Shown here: positions 46,127 through 55,190 of the stretch, in pieces
Layout of the letters: each line of letters opens with the position of its first letter
Position numbering within the stretch: position 1 is the stretch's first letter
The notes under the pieces: generated by a model
The model's input: only the letters and a program-made list of their open reading frames with translations
Database searches by the model: none
What the model was told of the DNA's origin: nothing
Program-made: the position numbers and the translations under genes
Assembly: GCF_009296265.1 (NCBI RefSeq)
Contig: NZ_WBJS01000006.1
Location: forward strand, 248,001 to 312,000
Source of the DNA: Thioclava sp. JE_KL1
Lineage (GTDB): Bacteria; Pseudomonadota; Alphaproteobacteria; Rhodobacterales; Rhodobacteraceae
DNA: 64,000 bases
Reading direction: 5' to 3'

Positions 46127-46154
46127 TCGGTCACAAAGGCTTCACGAAACGCCG

Positions 46155-46183
46155 AAAAAGGTCCGCGAGAGCGGGCCTTTTTT
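46155..46183 (+). terminator. Intrinsic terminator of ftsZ
   Basis: A 10-bp stem (AAAGGTCCGC with GCGGGCCTTT, one G-T pair, GAGA loop) runs into six T. Confidence 0.85.
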
Positions 46184-46359
46184 CATTCTATATCAGTGGC
46201 TTATGTGCTTCTGCGCGGCCTTCCGCCAGATCACGGCCGCAATGTTTCAGGCCGTTACAAAGAGTGAATTGTTAACCCCGCCGTCTCTGACTAACTGATG
46301 CTGCGGCTCTCGGACCCGTGTGTTCGTGGATCGCCAGAGAAAAAAGTTGTGAGGTTATC

Positions 46360-47280
46360 GTGCAGACGACGCTTGCCAAATCCGTGGCCTTTTCCGGCGT
46401 TGGGCTCCATTCGGGCGCCCCGGTCGAGATGCATGTGCATCCGGCGCCTGCGGGCCATGGGATCGTGTTCCGTCGCACCGATGTGTCCGGCGTGAACCCG
46501 CGTGTGCCCGCTTTGTGGAGCAACGTGCCGAGCGCGACGCTCTGCACGCTGATCGAAAACGAAGACGGCGTTCAGGTTTCCACGATCGAGCACCTGATGG
46601 CGGCTCTCGTGGGCTCGGGCATCCACAATGCGCTGATCTCGCTCGACGGGCCGGAAGTGCCGATCCTCGACGGGTCTTCGGCCCAGTTCGTCGCGGCGTT
46701 CCGCGCGGCTGGTTTGCGTGAGCTTGCCGCTGAACTGCGCGCGATCCGCATCCTTAAGCCGGTTGAAGTGCGCAACGGTCAGGCCGTGGCGCGCATCGAA
46801 CCTGCCGCGGGCCTCGAGATCGATTTCGCGATCGACTTCACCGACGCCGCGATCGGCCGTCAGAGCAAGCGCCTCAAGATGGCCAATGGCGCCTTCGTGC
46901 GCGAACTGATGGACAGCCGCACCTTCTGCCGCCTCGCCGATGTCGACGCGATGCGCGAGAAGGGGCTCAGCCTCGGCGGCACGTTCGAGAATGCCGTGGT
47001 CGTCGATGGCGACAAGGTGCTCAGCCCCGGCGGTCTGCGTCACGCGGATGAGCCCGTGCGCCACAAGATGCTCGATGCGCTTGGCGATCTTGCGCTTGCG
47101 GGCGCGCCGATCCTCGGTCGCTATCGCGGCAACCGTGCGGGTCACGCGATGACCAACCAGCTTCTGCGGGCGTTGTTCGAGCGCCCCGATGCGTGGTGCT
47201 GGGAAACCTGTTCGCCCGCGCAGGCTTACAGCTTGCCCGGCGCTGGTGTATGCTCGGCAGCGGCACTGGCATCGGCCTGA
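46360..47280 (+). CDS. lpxC: UDP-3-O-acyl-N-acetylglucosamine deacetylase LpxC
   Basis: 306 residues from GTG 46360, matching the family N-terminus QTTLAKSVAFSGVGLHSG; the upstream frame is not supported. Zinc ligands are in STIEHLMAAL and in RHKMLDALGD (His and Asp); the catalytic His is in RAGHAM. It commits UDP-GlcNAc to lipid A, showing the cell makes LPS. Confidence 0.94.
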   Translation: MQTTLAKSVAFSGVGLHSGAPVEMHVHPAPAGHGIVFRRTDVSGVNPRVPALWSNVPSATLCTLIENEDGVQVSTIEHLMAALVGSGIHNALISLDGPEVPILDGSSAQFVAAFRAAGLRELAAELRAIRILKPVEVRNGQAVARIEPAAGLEIDFAIDFTDAAIGRQSKRLKMANGAFVRELMDSRTFCRLADVDAMREKGLSLGGTFENAVVVDGDKVLSPGGLRHADEPVRHKMLDALGDLALAGAPILGRYRGNRAGHAMTNQLLRALFERPDAWCWETCSPAQAYSLPGAGVCSAAALASA

Positions 47281-47459
47281 ATGCATCGCGGCCCGGTCAC
47301 GGGTTCGCGGGCATCGGGAAAAGGGGCGTCAAAACCCGCAAAGGCATTTTGCGCCCCGGATTTTTCTATGCTAGGACATGCCGAACGGCCTCCGAAACGG
47401 GGTAGTGATTGACGGGTCCGGGGCCTTTCTCCGGCAACGAAAGAGGGATGGGGCAGGGC

Positions 47460-48308
47460 ATGGCGCGCGGCAAACTGGCGGCAGCGAAACTCGGGGCTCT
47501 TGGTCTTGTAATGGCGCTTTCCGCCTGCGGTACTGACCCGAACAAAGCACCGAACCTCGAAAACTTCACGGCCAAGCAAATCTACGAGCGTGGCGAATAC
47601 GAGCTGGAGGTCGGCAATCCGCGCCGCCCCAATACCGCGCTGAAGTATTTCTCCGAGGTCGAGCGGCTTTACCCCTATTCGCAATGGGCCAAGCGCGCGT
47701 TGATCATGGAAGCCTATGCCCAGCATAAGGCGAAGAATTACGAAGAAGCCCGCGCCTCGGCGCAGCGATTCCTCGACACCTATCCCGGCGACGAAGACGC
47801 GGCCTATGCGCAATATCTTCTGGCGCTCAGCTATTACGATCAGATCGACGAGGTCGGCCGCGATCAGGGCCTGACCTTCCAAGCGCTGCAGGCGCTGCGC
47901 GACGTGATCGAGAAATACCCGGATTCGGAATACGCCCAGTCGGCGATCCTGAAATTCGACCTCGCCTTCGACCACCTCGCGGGCAAGGAGATGGAGATCG
48001 GGCGTTACTACCTCAAGCGCGGCAACTACACCGCGGCGATCAACCGCTTCCGCGTGGTGGTGGAGCAATTCCAAACGACGAGCCACACGCCCGAGGCGCT
48101 GGAACGTCTGGTGGAGGCCTATCTGGCGCTCGGCATCACCGATCAGGCGCAGACCGCAGGCGCGATCCTCGGCCACAACTTCCAGTCCTCGCCCTTCTAT
48201 CAGGACGCTTACAACCTGCTGCAAAAGCGTGGGTTGAAGCCCGAGGCGAAGGGCAACGGATGGTTGTCCAGCGTGTATCGTCAGGTGGTTCAGGGCAAGT
48301 GGCTCTGA
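47460..48308 (+). CDS. bamD: Outer membrane assembly lipoprotein BamD
   Basis: About 282 residues. The signal peptide ends in the lipobox LSAC, and the mature protein is made of TPR-like helices (AKQIYERGEYELE, YPYSQWAKRALIMEAY, YPGDEDAAYAQYLLALSYYDQ). Part of the BAM complex that inserts beta-barrels, such as the autotransporter at 15000. ATG 47460 or ATG 47448 could be the start. Confidence 0.92.
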   Translation: MARGKLAAAKLGALGLVMALSACGTDPNKAPNLENFTAKQIYERGEYELEVGNPRRPNTALKYFSEVERLYPYSQWAKRALIMEAYAQHKAKNYEEARASAQRFLDTYPGDEDAAYAQYLLALSYYDQIDEVGRDQGLTFQALQALRDVIEKYPDSEYAQSAILKFDLAFDHLAGKEMEIGRYYLKRGNYTAAINRFRVVVEQFQTTSHTPEALERLVEAYLALGITDQAQTAGAILGHNFQSSPFYQDAYNLLQKRGLKPEAKGNGWLSSVYRQVVQGKWL

Positions 48309-48329
48309 TCGGGGCCCTCATGGTCTGAA

Positions 48330-49979
48330 ATGCTACATTCGCTGGATATCCGCGACATTCTGATTATCGAGAGGCTGGAGCTGGACTTCGGCCCCGGCCT
48401 CAACGTGCTCACCGGCGAGACCGGGGCGGGCAAGTCGATCCTGCTCGATTGTCTGGGCTTTGTTCTTGGCTGGCGTGGGCGCGCGGAACTCGTGCGTCAG
48501 GGCGCCGATCAGGGCGAAGTGACGGCCGTGTTCGAGCTGCCCTCCGATCACCCCGCGCGCGACGTGCTTGCCGAAGCTGGCATTCCTGTCTCGGACGAAT
48601 TGATCCTGCGCCGGGTGAATGCGCGCGACGGTCGCAAGACCGCGTGGATCAACGACCGCCGGGCCTCGGGCGACGTGTTGCGGCAGGTCTCCGCCTCGCT
48701 GGTGGAGCTGCACGGCCAATCCGACGATGGCGGTCTGCTCAACGAACGCGGCCACCGGGCGCTGCTCGATGCCTTCGCGAGCCATTCCGATCTCCTGGAG
48801 GCCACCCGCACGGCGTGGAAAGCGCGGGCGGCGGCGGCGCGCAAGCTGGAGGCGGCGCGGAGTTCTCTCGCGGCGGTGAAGGAAGAGGAAGAATTCCTGC
48901 GCTATGCGGTGAAGGAATTCGACACGCTCGATCCGAAACCCGGCGAGGAAGCCGAGCTCGACAGCCAGCGCCGCCTTATGCAGGGCGCCGCGAAAATCCG
49001 CGAAGATGTGTCGCGCGCCTTTGCCGCCCTCGGCCCGGAAGGGGCGGAGGGGATGATGCGCGACGCCGATCGCTGGCTGCAAGGCGCGGCAGACCGGGCC
49101 GAGGGGCGTCTCGATGCGCCGCTGGAGGCCTTGGAACGCGCCTTCCTCGAACTGGGTGAGGCCGCGCAGGGCGTCGAGACCGCGCTGGATGCGCTCGATT
49201 TCGATCCCCATGCTTTGGAGGCCTGCGAGGAACGGCTGTTCGCGATCCGCGGTCTTGCGCGCAAGCATGGTGTGCTCGCCGATGAGCTGGCCGATTTCGC
49301 TGAAGGCCTGCGCGAGAAGCTGGCCGCCCTGGATGCGGGCGAGGAAGGGATCGGCGCGCTGGAAGCCGATCTGGCGAAAGCAGGCGCGACCTATGACAAG
49401 GCCGCCGCCGCATTGTCGAAAGCGCGTGCCGAGGCCGCAGGGCAGCTCGACGCCGCGATGGCGGGCGAATTGGCGCCTTTGAAGATGGATCGCGCCGTGT
49501 TCGAGACGCGGCTGTCGGAGGGCGAGCCCGGTGTCGAGGGCACCGATACCGTGCGCTTTACCGTCGCCACCAACCCCGGCGCACCGGCAGGGCCGCTCAA
49601 CAAGATCGCGTCGGGCGGCGAGCTGTCACGCTTCCTGCTGGCGCTGAAAGTCGTGCTCGCGCGCGGTGCCGATACGCTGACCCTGATCTTCGACGAGATC
49701 GACCGCGGCGTGGGCGGGGCCACAGCCGATGCTGTGGGCCGTCGTCTCGCGAAGCTCGCCGAGGGCGCGCAGGTCCTCGTCGTCACCCATTCCCCGCAGG
49801 TCGCCGCCCGCGGCGCCACCCATTTCCGCGTCGCGAAATCGGTCAACAACGACATGACCACTTCCGAGGTCCGCGCGCTGGCCACAGCCGAGCGCACCGA
49901 CGAAATCGCCCGCATGATCGCCGGCGCCGAAGTCACCGAAGCCGCGAAGGCGGCGGCACTGGATTTGCTGAAGGGTTAA
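48330..49979 (+). CDS. recN: DNA repair protein RecN
   Basis: 549 residues, SMC-like ATPase. Walker A GETGAGKS near residue 30, a coiled-coil middle (about 150-370), and the C-terminal signature ASGGELSRFLLALK followed by Walker B LIFDEIDRGVGG. It holds broken ends together in double-strand break repair. 21 bases after bamD. Confidence 0.94.
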   Translation: MLHSLDIRDILIIERLELDFGPGLNVLTGETGAGKSILLDCLGFVLGWRGRAELVRQGADQGEVTAVFELPSDHPARDVLAEAGIPVSDELILRRVNARDGRKTAWINDRRASGDVLRQVSASLVELHGQSDDGGLLNERGHRALLDAFASHSDLLEATRTAWKARAAAARKLEAARSSLAAVKEEEEFLRYAVKEFDTLDPKPGEEAELDSQRRLMQGAAKIREDVSRAFAALGPEGAEGMMRDADRWLQGAADRAEGRLDAPLEALERAFLELGEAAQGVETALDALDFDPHALEACEERLFAIRGLARKHGVLADELADFAEGLREKLAALDAGEEGIGALEADLAKAGATYDKAAAALSKARAEAAGQLDAAMAGELAPLKMDRAVFETRLSEGEPGVEGTDTVRFTVATNPGAPAGPLNKIASGGELSRFLLALKVVLARGADTLTLIFDEIDRGVGGATADAVGRRLAKLAEGAQVLVVTHSPQVAARGATHFRVAKSVNNDMTTSEVRALATAERTDEIARMIAGAEVTEAAKAAALDLLKG

Positions 49980-50011
49980 GCGTCGGCCGCGCGTGTTTTG
50001 CGGTGGTCTGC

Positions 50012-50821
50012 CTACTGGGCTTTCAGCCGGTTGCGCAGTGTCTTGCGATGCATCGAGAGATAGTAACGCGCGACCGAAAGTGCCCCGCCGGAGCGGCCGC
50101 TGAAATGCGGCATCCGGATGAAATGCGGGTTCGGGTGACGGAAGGACCAATCCCACCGGTGGACCGATAGATCGACCTTTTGCAGTACCCACGGCAAAGC
50201 CAGCTGATCGCGCTTCGAGTTGTGACGATATTCCTCCCACCAGAGTTGCATCGCTGGCGCGAGATTGGTGGCGCGATGGTTGCGGAAGATGATGCTGTTT
50301 TCGGAGAGCGGCACGCCGCACCCGGTCGGCATATCCCCGCGATACCGGTTTAGCTGCACAAGCATCGCAGCCTTTTCCTCGGGCGAGAAGCGGGGGGAGT
50401 CGCACAGTTCGGTGCATTCCTCGTCAATGGTGGACCGCGTCGGATGTTTGAACAGCCCGATCGCGGCATGCGAGGCGATGAATTCGTCGCGCAAAACCTT
50501 GAGGTTGCTGACGATCCGAATGTTCCCGTCGAGATAGACCGAATAGCCGTATTCAGGGAAAATCTCATGCGCGAACATTTTGCACCAGCGGTTCGCATCG
50601 CCCGAGGGCAGGTCACGGGCCGGTTCGGGAAGCGGCCGGACGGTCCAGCCACGCGCCTTGGGCATGGGGGTGTTGGACAGCAGAATATAGTCGACGTCCG
50701 GATCGGACTGGCGCGGAGGCAGGGGTAAGTCGTAATCGTCGATTATGGCCGTATAGACGACAACCCTTGGCCGATCTGAAAAGGATGAACTGGGGTTCAT
50801 GATGTCATTCCCCTTATCCAA
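50012..50821 (-). CDS. DUF616-type glycosyltransferase-like protein
   Basis: 269 residues. VVVYTAIIDDYD, NRWCKMFAHEIFPEYGYSVYLDGNI and DMPTGCGVPLSENSIIFRNH match the DUF616 (TOD1/MUCI70) family, a GT-A-like fold with the metal-site aspartate in YLDGN. Likely acts on surface glycans. 13 bases after the next upstream gene on the same strand, so one transcription unit. Confidence 0.8.
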   Translation of the reverse strand: MDKGNDIMNPSSSFSDRPRVVVYTAIIDDYDLPLPPRQSDPDVDYILLSNTPMPKARGWTVRPLPEPARDLPSGDANRWCKMFAHEIFPEYGYSVYLDGNIRIVSNLKVLRDEFIASHAAIGLFKHPTRSTIDEECTELCDSPRFSPEEKAAMLVQLNRYRGDMPTGCGVPLSENSIIFRNHRATNLAPAMQLWWEEYRHNSKRDQLALPWVLQKVDLSVHRWDWSFRHPNPHFIRMPHFSGRSGGALSVARYYLSMHRKTLRNRLKAQ

Positions 50822-50834
50822 AGCGCCACTCGGC

Positions 50835-51815
50835 TCAAAGTGAAAACACGCTCCCGCGCGCGATTTTCACGAGTTCTCTGAATCTTTCAGCAATGGCGGG
50901 GGCGGAAACACGCGCAGCCATCACCTGCGTCGCGTTCAGTGCCTGTGTCCAGTTCGGCCGGCCGAACTCGGCGGCCAACTTCTGGAAAGCCGCTTCTACC
51001 GCCGTGTCGCTGTCGTCTTCGGTGAAATAGGGATAGTCCGCGCCAAGCAGCGCTTCGGCATCGGGCACCGAGCGGTTCACCAGAGGAACGGCTCCGCAGG
51101 CGGCGGCGATCATCCCCTTGGTGAATGGTTTCGTCACGCGGCTGCCTTGCGCGTCGGGGCGGACGCAGTAATGCGCGCTGTAATCTCCAAGCGCCTCGAA
51201 TGTGGCCTCGAAATCTTCGGCATGGGCCGCGTTGAGCACGTCGATCTTGTCTCGCAGCGCTTCGCTCATTTGGCAGTTCAGCGGGTCGCCGAAATAGACC
51301 ATGCGGAATTTGTCCTGCTGCGCGCGTACAGCCTGATTGGCGAGGCGAATATCGGGGCCGTGCAGGATTGTGTGGACTTTGGACGAAAAGCGGGGACCGC
51401 CGGCGTTCCGCTCAGCGATAAGGTCGAGCAGCTGACGCTCGGATTGATACGAGCTTGCGATATGCAGATCGGCGGCGGGCGACAAAAGCCGGTCGAGATC
51501 GCCATCGACATAGTCGGCGCAAATTGTCCCGCCGCGTTTTTTCAAGATCGCGGCGACCTCGGGGCGCAGCACGGGCAGGGCGCTCTTCGTGACGAAGAAG
51601 ATCGCGTCTTCGGGTTGGCGTGCAGCCCAGAGACGGCGCGCGATCTTGCCCCAAAGCTTCGACTTGCGCGGCGCGAGGGAAATGGAGAGATCGATCTCGT
51701 CGCCAAGCTCGGGCGAAATCAGTTCAATCAGCTGATGGGCGCGCATGAAGGTGCTGCCCAGCGAGAGGTGCCGGTCGCTGCAAACGAAGACGATTCTTGG
51801 TCTGATTTCTCCCAT
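50835..51815 (-). CDS. Glycosyltransferase-like protein (GT-B fold)
   Basis: 326 residues from ATG 51815. Begins RIVFVCSDRHLSLGSTFMRAHQ, has a nucleotide-binding second half (FRMVYFGDPLN, VTKPFTKGMIAAACGAVPLV). Related to group 1 glycosyltransferases but lacking the usual EPFG motif, so activity is uncertain. Pairs with the DUF616 gene, probably in surface polysaccharide work. Confidence 0.65.
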   Translation of the reverse strand: MGEIRPRIVFVCSDRHLSLGSTFMRAHQLIELISPELGDEIDLSISLAPRKSKLWGKIARRLWAARQPEDAIFFVTKSALPVLRPEVAAILKKRGGTICADYVDGDLDRLLSPAADLHIASSYQSERQLLDLIAERNAGGPRFSSKVHTILHGPDIRLANQAVRAQQDKFRMVYFGDPLNCQMSEALRDKIDVLNAAHAEDFEATFEALGDYSAHYCVRPDAQGSRVTKPFTKGMIAAACGAVPLVNRSVPDAEALLGADYPYFTEDDSDTAVEAAFQKLAAEFGRPNWTQALNATQVMAARVSAPAIAERFRELVKIARGSVFSL

Positions 51816-51859
51816 GTCGCAACCATAGGTTAAGCGGCTGGGAGCCGCCATACGGCGTC

Positions 51860-52252
51860 TTACCCCGCCTCCACCACGAATTGCGCGGCGACGATTTCCC
51901 AGCCCGCTGGCGTAAGCTCGAGCGTTGCGGCCAGCGTGCAGCCGATGCGGCCCGCATCGGCGCCGTTCTCGGTGATGATCCCGGTCAGGACGAAGCGTTG
52001 GAGGACGACTGCGGCCTCGGCGCCGACGGCGCGTGATTTGGCCTTGCCGGTCACCAGCCGCGCGCGGGAGAAGGCGCCGGCGAGTTCGCCTGCGAACAGT
52101 TCCGCAATCTGGGTGCGGCCCGAGGCGATCCCGCCGGTGAGCGAGATGAAATCGGCATCTTCCGCGAAGAAGCCCGCAAGCGCCTGCGCGTCGCGCGCGC
52201 CCCAGGCTTTCGCAAAGGCGCGCGGCAGCGCGTCCGGGGTCTCGAAGCTCAT
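51860..52252 (-). CDS. NTF2-like / SnoaL-type protein
   Basis: 130 residues with the cone-shaped NTF2 pattern: FAKAWGARDAQALAGFFAEDADFISLTGG, then strands ending GWEIVAAQF. Proteins of this group (SgcJ/EcaC) are often small enzymes or binding proteins; role unknown. ATGA overlap with the oxidase gene upstream. Confidence 0.82.
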   Translation of the reverse strand: MSFETPDALPRAFAKAWGARDAQALAGFFAEDADFISLTGGIASGRTQIAELFAGELAGAFSRARLVTGKAKSRAVGAEAAVVLQRFVLTGIITENGADAGRIGCTLAATLELTPAGWEIVAAQFVVEAG

Positions 52253-53625
52253 TCGTCCTGCTCCACCAGTTTGCCGGGATTGAGAATGTTCTGCGGGTCG
52301 AGCGCGCGCTTGATCTGGCCCATCACGTCCCAGCCCGCGCCATGCTCGCCACGCATATAGCCCATCTTGCCCATGCCGATGCCGTGCTCGCCGGTGACGG
52401 TGCCCTGCATCTCCAGCGCGCGTTCGGCCATCTTCGCGGCCACCAGCTTGGCGCGTTTGAACTCGTCCTTATCCGCGGGATCGAGCAGCAGGACCGAGTG
52501 GAAATTCCCGTCGCCGACATGGCCCACAACGGGGCCGATCAGCCCGGCCTCGAGAATGTCATGCTTCGTCGCGGCCACGGCCTCGGCCAGTCGCGAGATC
52601 GGCACGCAGATATCGGTCACCAGCCCCATGCAGCCGGGGCGATGCGCGATCGTGGCAGGGTATGCGCCGTGGCGCATCTTCCACAGCTTGTTGCGGTCCT
52701 CGGTCGTCGTCGCCCATTGGAAATCGGCCCCGCCCATCTCGGCCACGACCTCGCCGAACCGCTCGGAGGCTTCGGCCACACCGCTTTCCGAGCCGTGAAA
52801 CTCGATCATCAGATGCGGTTTCGCGGGGAAATCGGTGCCGTTGGCCTCGTTGAAGATCTGCGCGGTGAGGTCGTCGACGAATTCGATCCGCGCCATCGGG
52901 ATGCCCATCTGGATCGTCATCTGCACCGTCTCGACCGCCGCTTCCAGCGTGTCGAAAGCACAGACCGCAGACGAGATCGCCTCGGGCTGGCCATGCAGGC
53001 GCAGCGTCAGCTCGGTGATGATCCCGAGCGTGCCTTCCGAGCCCACCATCAGCGCGGTCAGATCGTAGCCTGCCGAGGATTTCTTCGCGCGGCTGCCGGT
53101 GCGGATGATGCGGCCATCGGCCAGCACCACTTCCAGCGCCGCCACATTGTCGCGCATCGAGCCATAGCTCACCGTCGTCGTGCCGCTCGCCCGGGTCGCC
53201 GCCATCCCGCCAAGCGAGGCATTCGCGCCCGGATCGACAGGGAAGAACAGCCCCGTCGCGCGCAGGTCTTCATTCAGGGCCTCGCGGGTCACGCCGGGCT
53301 GCACGCGCACCTGCATATCCTCGGCCAGAACGTCGACCACGCGGTCCATCTTCATCAGATCGAGGCTGATCCCGCCGCGCACCGGCACGGCATGGCCCTC
53401 CAGCGAGGTGCCCGTGCCATAGGGCGTGATTGGCACGTCATGGGCGGCGCAGATTTTCACGATCGCGCTAACTTCCTCGGCGCTGATCGGATAGGCCACC
53501 GCATCCGGCGGGGCGAAAGCAAACCATGTCTCGTTGCGGCCATGCTGGTCGCGCGCGCCTTTCGAGGCGTCGAGCCGGTCGCCCAGCAAAGTTTCGAGTT
53601 CCGCCAGCGCCTCTGCCAATGCCAT
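52249..53625 (-). CDS. FAD-linked oxidase (D-lactate/glycolate dehydrogenase type)
   Basis: 458 residues. PCMH FAD domain with ITPYGTGTSLEGHAVP and NASLGGMAATRASGT; C-terminal cap with GHVGDGNFHSVLLLDP and the GEHGIGMGKMGY motif near the end, as in GlcD/D-LDH enzymes. It oxidises 2-hydroxy acids and passes electrons to cytochrome or quinone; exact substrate open. Confidence 0.9.
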   Translation of the reverse strand: MALAEALAELETLLGDRLDASKGARDQHGRNETWFAFAPPDAVAYPISAEEVSAIVKICAAHDVPITPYGTGTSLEGHAVPVRGGISLDLMKMDRVVDVLAEDMQVRVQPGVTREALNEDLRATGLFFPVDPGANASLGGMAATRASGTTTVSYGSMRDNVAALEVVLADGRIIRTGSRAKKSSAGYDLTALMVGSEGTLGIITELTLRLHGQPEAISSAVCAFDTLEAAVETVQMTIQMGIPMARIEFVDDLTAQIFNEANGTDFPAKPHLMIEFHGSESGVAEASERFGEVVAEMGGADFQWATTTEDRNKLWKMRHGAYPATIAHRPGCMGLVTDICVPISRLAEAVAATKHDILEAGLIGPVVGHVGDGNFHSVLLLDPADKDEFKRAKLVAAKMAERALEMQGTVTGEHGIGMGKMGYMRGEHGAGWDVMGQIKRALDPQNILNPGKLVEQDE

Positions 53626-53801
53626 GCCCGCCTCCGTCTTGTGGTGCCCAAGCTTTAGGCTCAGCCGCGCGCGAGTGAAAGGGTTCCTGCGGTTTGTCGG
53701 CGGTTTTTGTCTCGGATCAAGGATTTGTCGCGAATCTCTGCCTAGCTAGCAGCGCGCGGGTCCGTCAGACTTGCGCGGCAGGCAAAAAGAAGGAGCGCGC
53801 C

Positions 53802-55190
53802 ATGATGTTCGAGAGCCGGAAATGGGACGAGATCGAGGTCGGTCAATCGGCGGAGTTGAAGCGGCTGTGCACGGCCGATGATTTCTACGTCTTCGCGGCG
53901 GCCTCGGGCAATCACAACCCGGTTCATCTGGAGGCCGAGGACGGCGATGGCGATGGCCAGAAGGAGGCCTATGCGCCGGGCATGTTCGTGGCCTCGCTGA
54001 TCACCGCCGTGCTGGGCAATCTGCTGCCGGGGCCGGGGACGCTCTATCGCTCGCAAAGCCTGCGCTTCCACGATCTCGCGGCTGCCGGGCAGGAGCTCTG
54101 CGCACGCGTCGAGGTGCTCGAGAAGCTGCCCGGCGATCTTCTGCGAATGAAGACGGAAGTGCGCCGCGTGGGCGATGACGCGTTGATCGTCGAGGGCGAG
54201 GCCGAGGTTCACGCTCCGCAGAAACATTTGAAATTCGATGCGCTCGAAGTGCCGGGCCTGATCTCGCAGCGCCACCGCCATTTCGAGAAACTGCTGGAGA
54301 AGGCCGAGCCGCTGCCCGATCTGGTCACCGCCGTCGTCTGCCCCGAAGAGCCGGTGTCGCTCGACGGTGCGCTCCTCGCCGCCGAACATCACCTGATCGA
54401 GCCGCTGCTGATCGGCCATCCCGAAAAGATCATGTCCGTCGCGAAGGAGCTGGGCCGCGACGTGACCAAGTTCGAGATCCTGCCTGCTGAGACCGCCCGC
54501 GATGCCGCACGCATGGCGGTGCAGCTGGTCAACGAGGGGCGCGCGGGCGCGGTGATGAAGGGCCATCTGCATACCGATGCACTGCTGAAGCCGATGCTCG
54601 ACAAGGCGACGGGGCTGCGGATCGGCAAACGCTTCACCCATGTCTTCGTGATGGATGTGCCCGGCGTCGTGCATCCTCTGATCGTCACCGATGCCGCGAT
54701 CAACATCGCGCCCGATCTCGAGACCAAGGTGCATATCGTGCAAAACGCGATCGACGTGGCGATCTCGATCGGGATCGAGGTGCCGAAAGTGGGCGTGCTG
54801 TCTGCGGTCGAGACCGTGACGCCCGCGATCCCGTCGTCCCTCGATGCGGCGCTCTTGTCGAAGATGGCAGAGCGCGGGCAGATCACCGGAGGCGAGGTCG
54901 ATGGGCCGCTCGCGATGGACAATGCCGTCGATCTGGCCGCCGCGCGTACCAAGGGCATCCGCTCGGCCGTGGCGGGCCGGGCCGAGGTGCTGGTAGCACC
55001 CGGGATCGACTCCGCAAATATGCTGGCCAAGCAGCTCGCCTATATCTCCCATGCGGAAGGGGCGGGGCTGATGCTGGGCGCGAAAGTGCCGGTGATCCTG
55101 AACTCGCGCTCCGATAGCGGTATGGCGCGGCTGGCCTCCGCCGCCGTGGCCTCGATCCACTACCACCGGACCTGCGGGGATCGCGCATGA
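53802..55190 (+). CDS. MaoC-phosphate acetyl/butyryltransferase fusion
   Basis: 462 residues from ATG 53802 (AAGGAG 7 bases upstream). Residues 1-150 form a MaoC-like hot-dog hydratase domain (FAAASGNHNPVHLE). Residues 165-460 form a phosphate acyltransferase (LVNEGRAGAVMKGHLHTDALL, HVFVMDVPG, LAMDNAVD). The second half turns acyl-CoA into acyl phosphate. Overlaps ackA in ATGA, so the pair makes ATP from acyl-CoA. Confidence 0.92.
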   Translation: MMFESRKWDEIEVGQSAELKRLCTADDFYVFAAASGNHNPVHLEAEDGDGDGQKEAYAPGMFVASLITAVLGNLLPGPGTLYRSQSLRFHDLAAAGQELCARVEVLEKLPGDLLRMKTEVRRVGDDALIVEGEAEVHAPQKHLKFDALEVPGLISQRHRHFEKLLEKAEPLPDLVTAVVCPEEPVSLDGALLAAEHHLIEPLLIGHPEKIMSVAKELGRDVTKFEILPAETARDAARMAVQLVNEGRAGAVMKGHLHTDALLKPMLDKATGLRIGKRFTHVFVMDVPGVVHPLIVTDAAINIAPDLETKVHIVQNAIDVAISIGIEVPKVGVLSAVETVTPAIPSSLDAALLSKMAERGQITGGEVDGPLAMDNAVDLAAARTKGIRSAVAGRAEVLVAPGIDSANMLAKQLAYISHAEGAGLMLGAKVPVILNSRSDSGMARLASAAVASIHYHRTCGDRA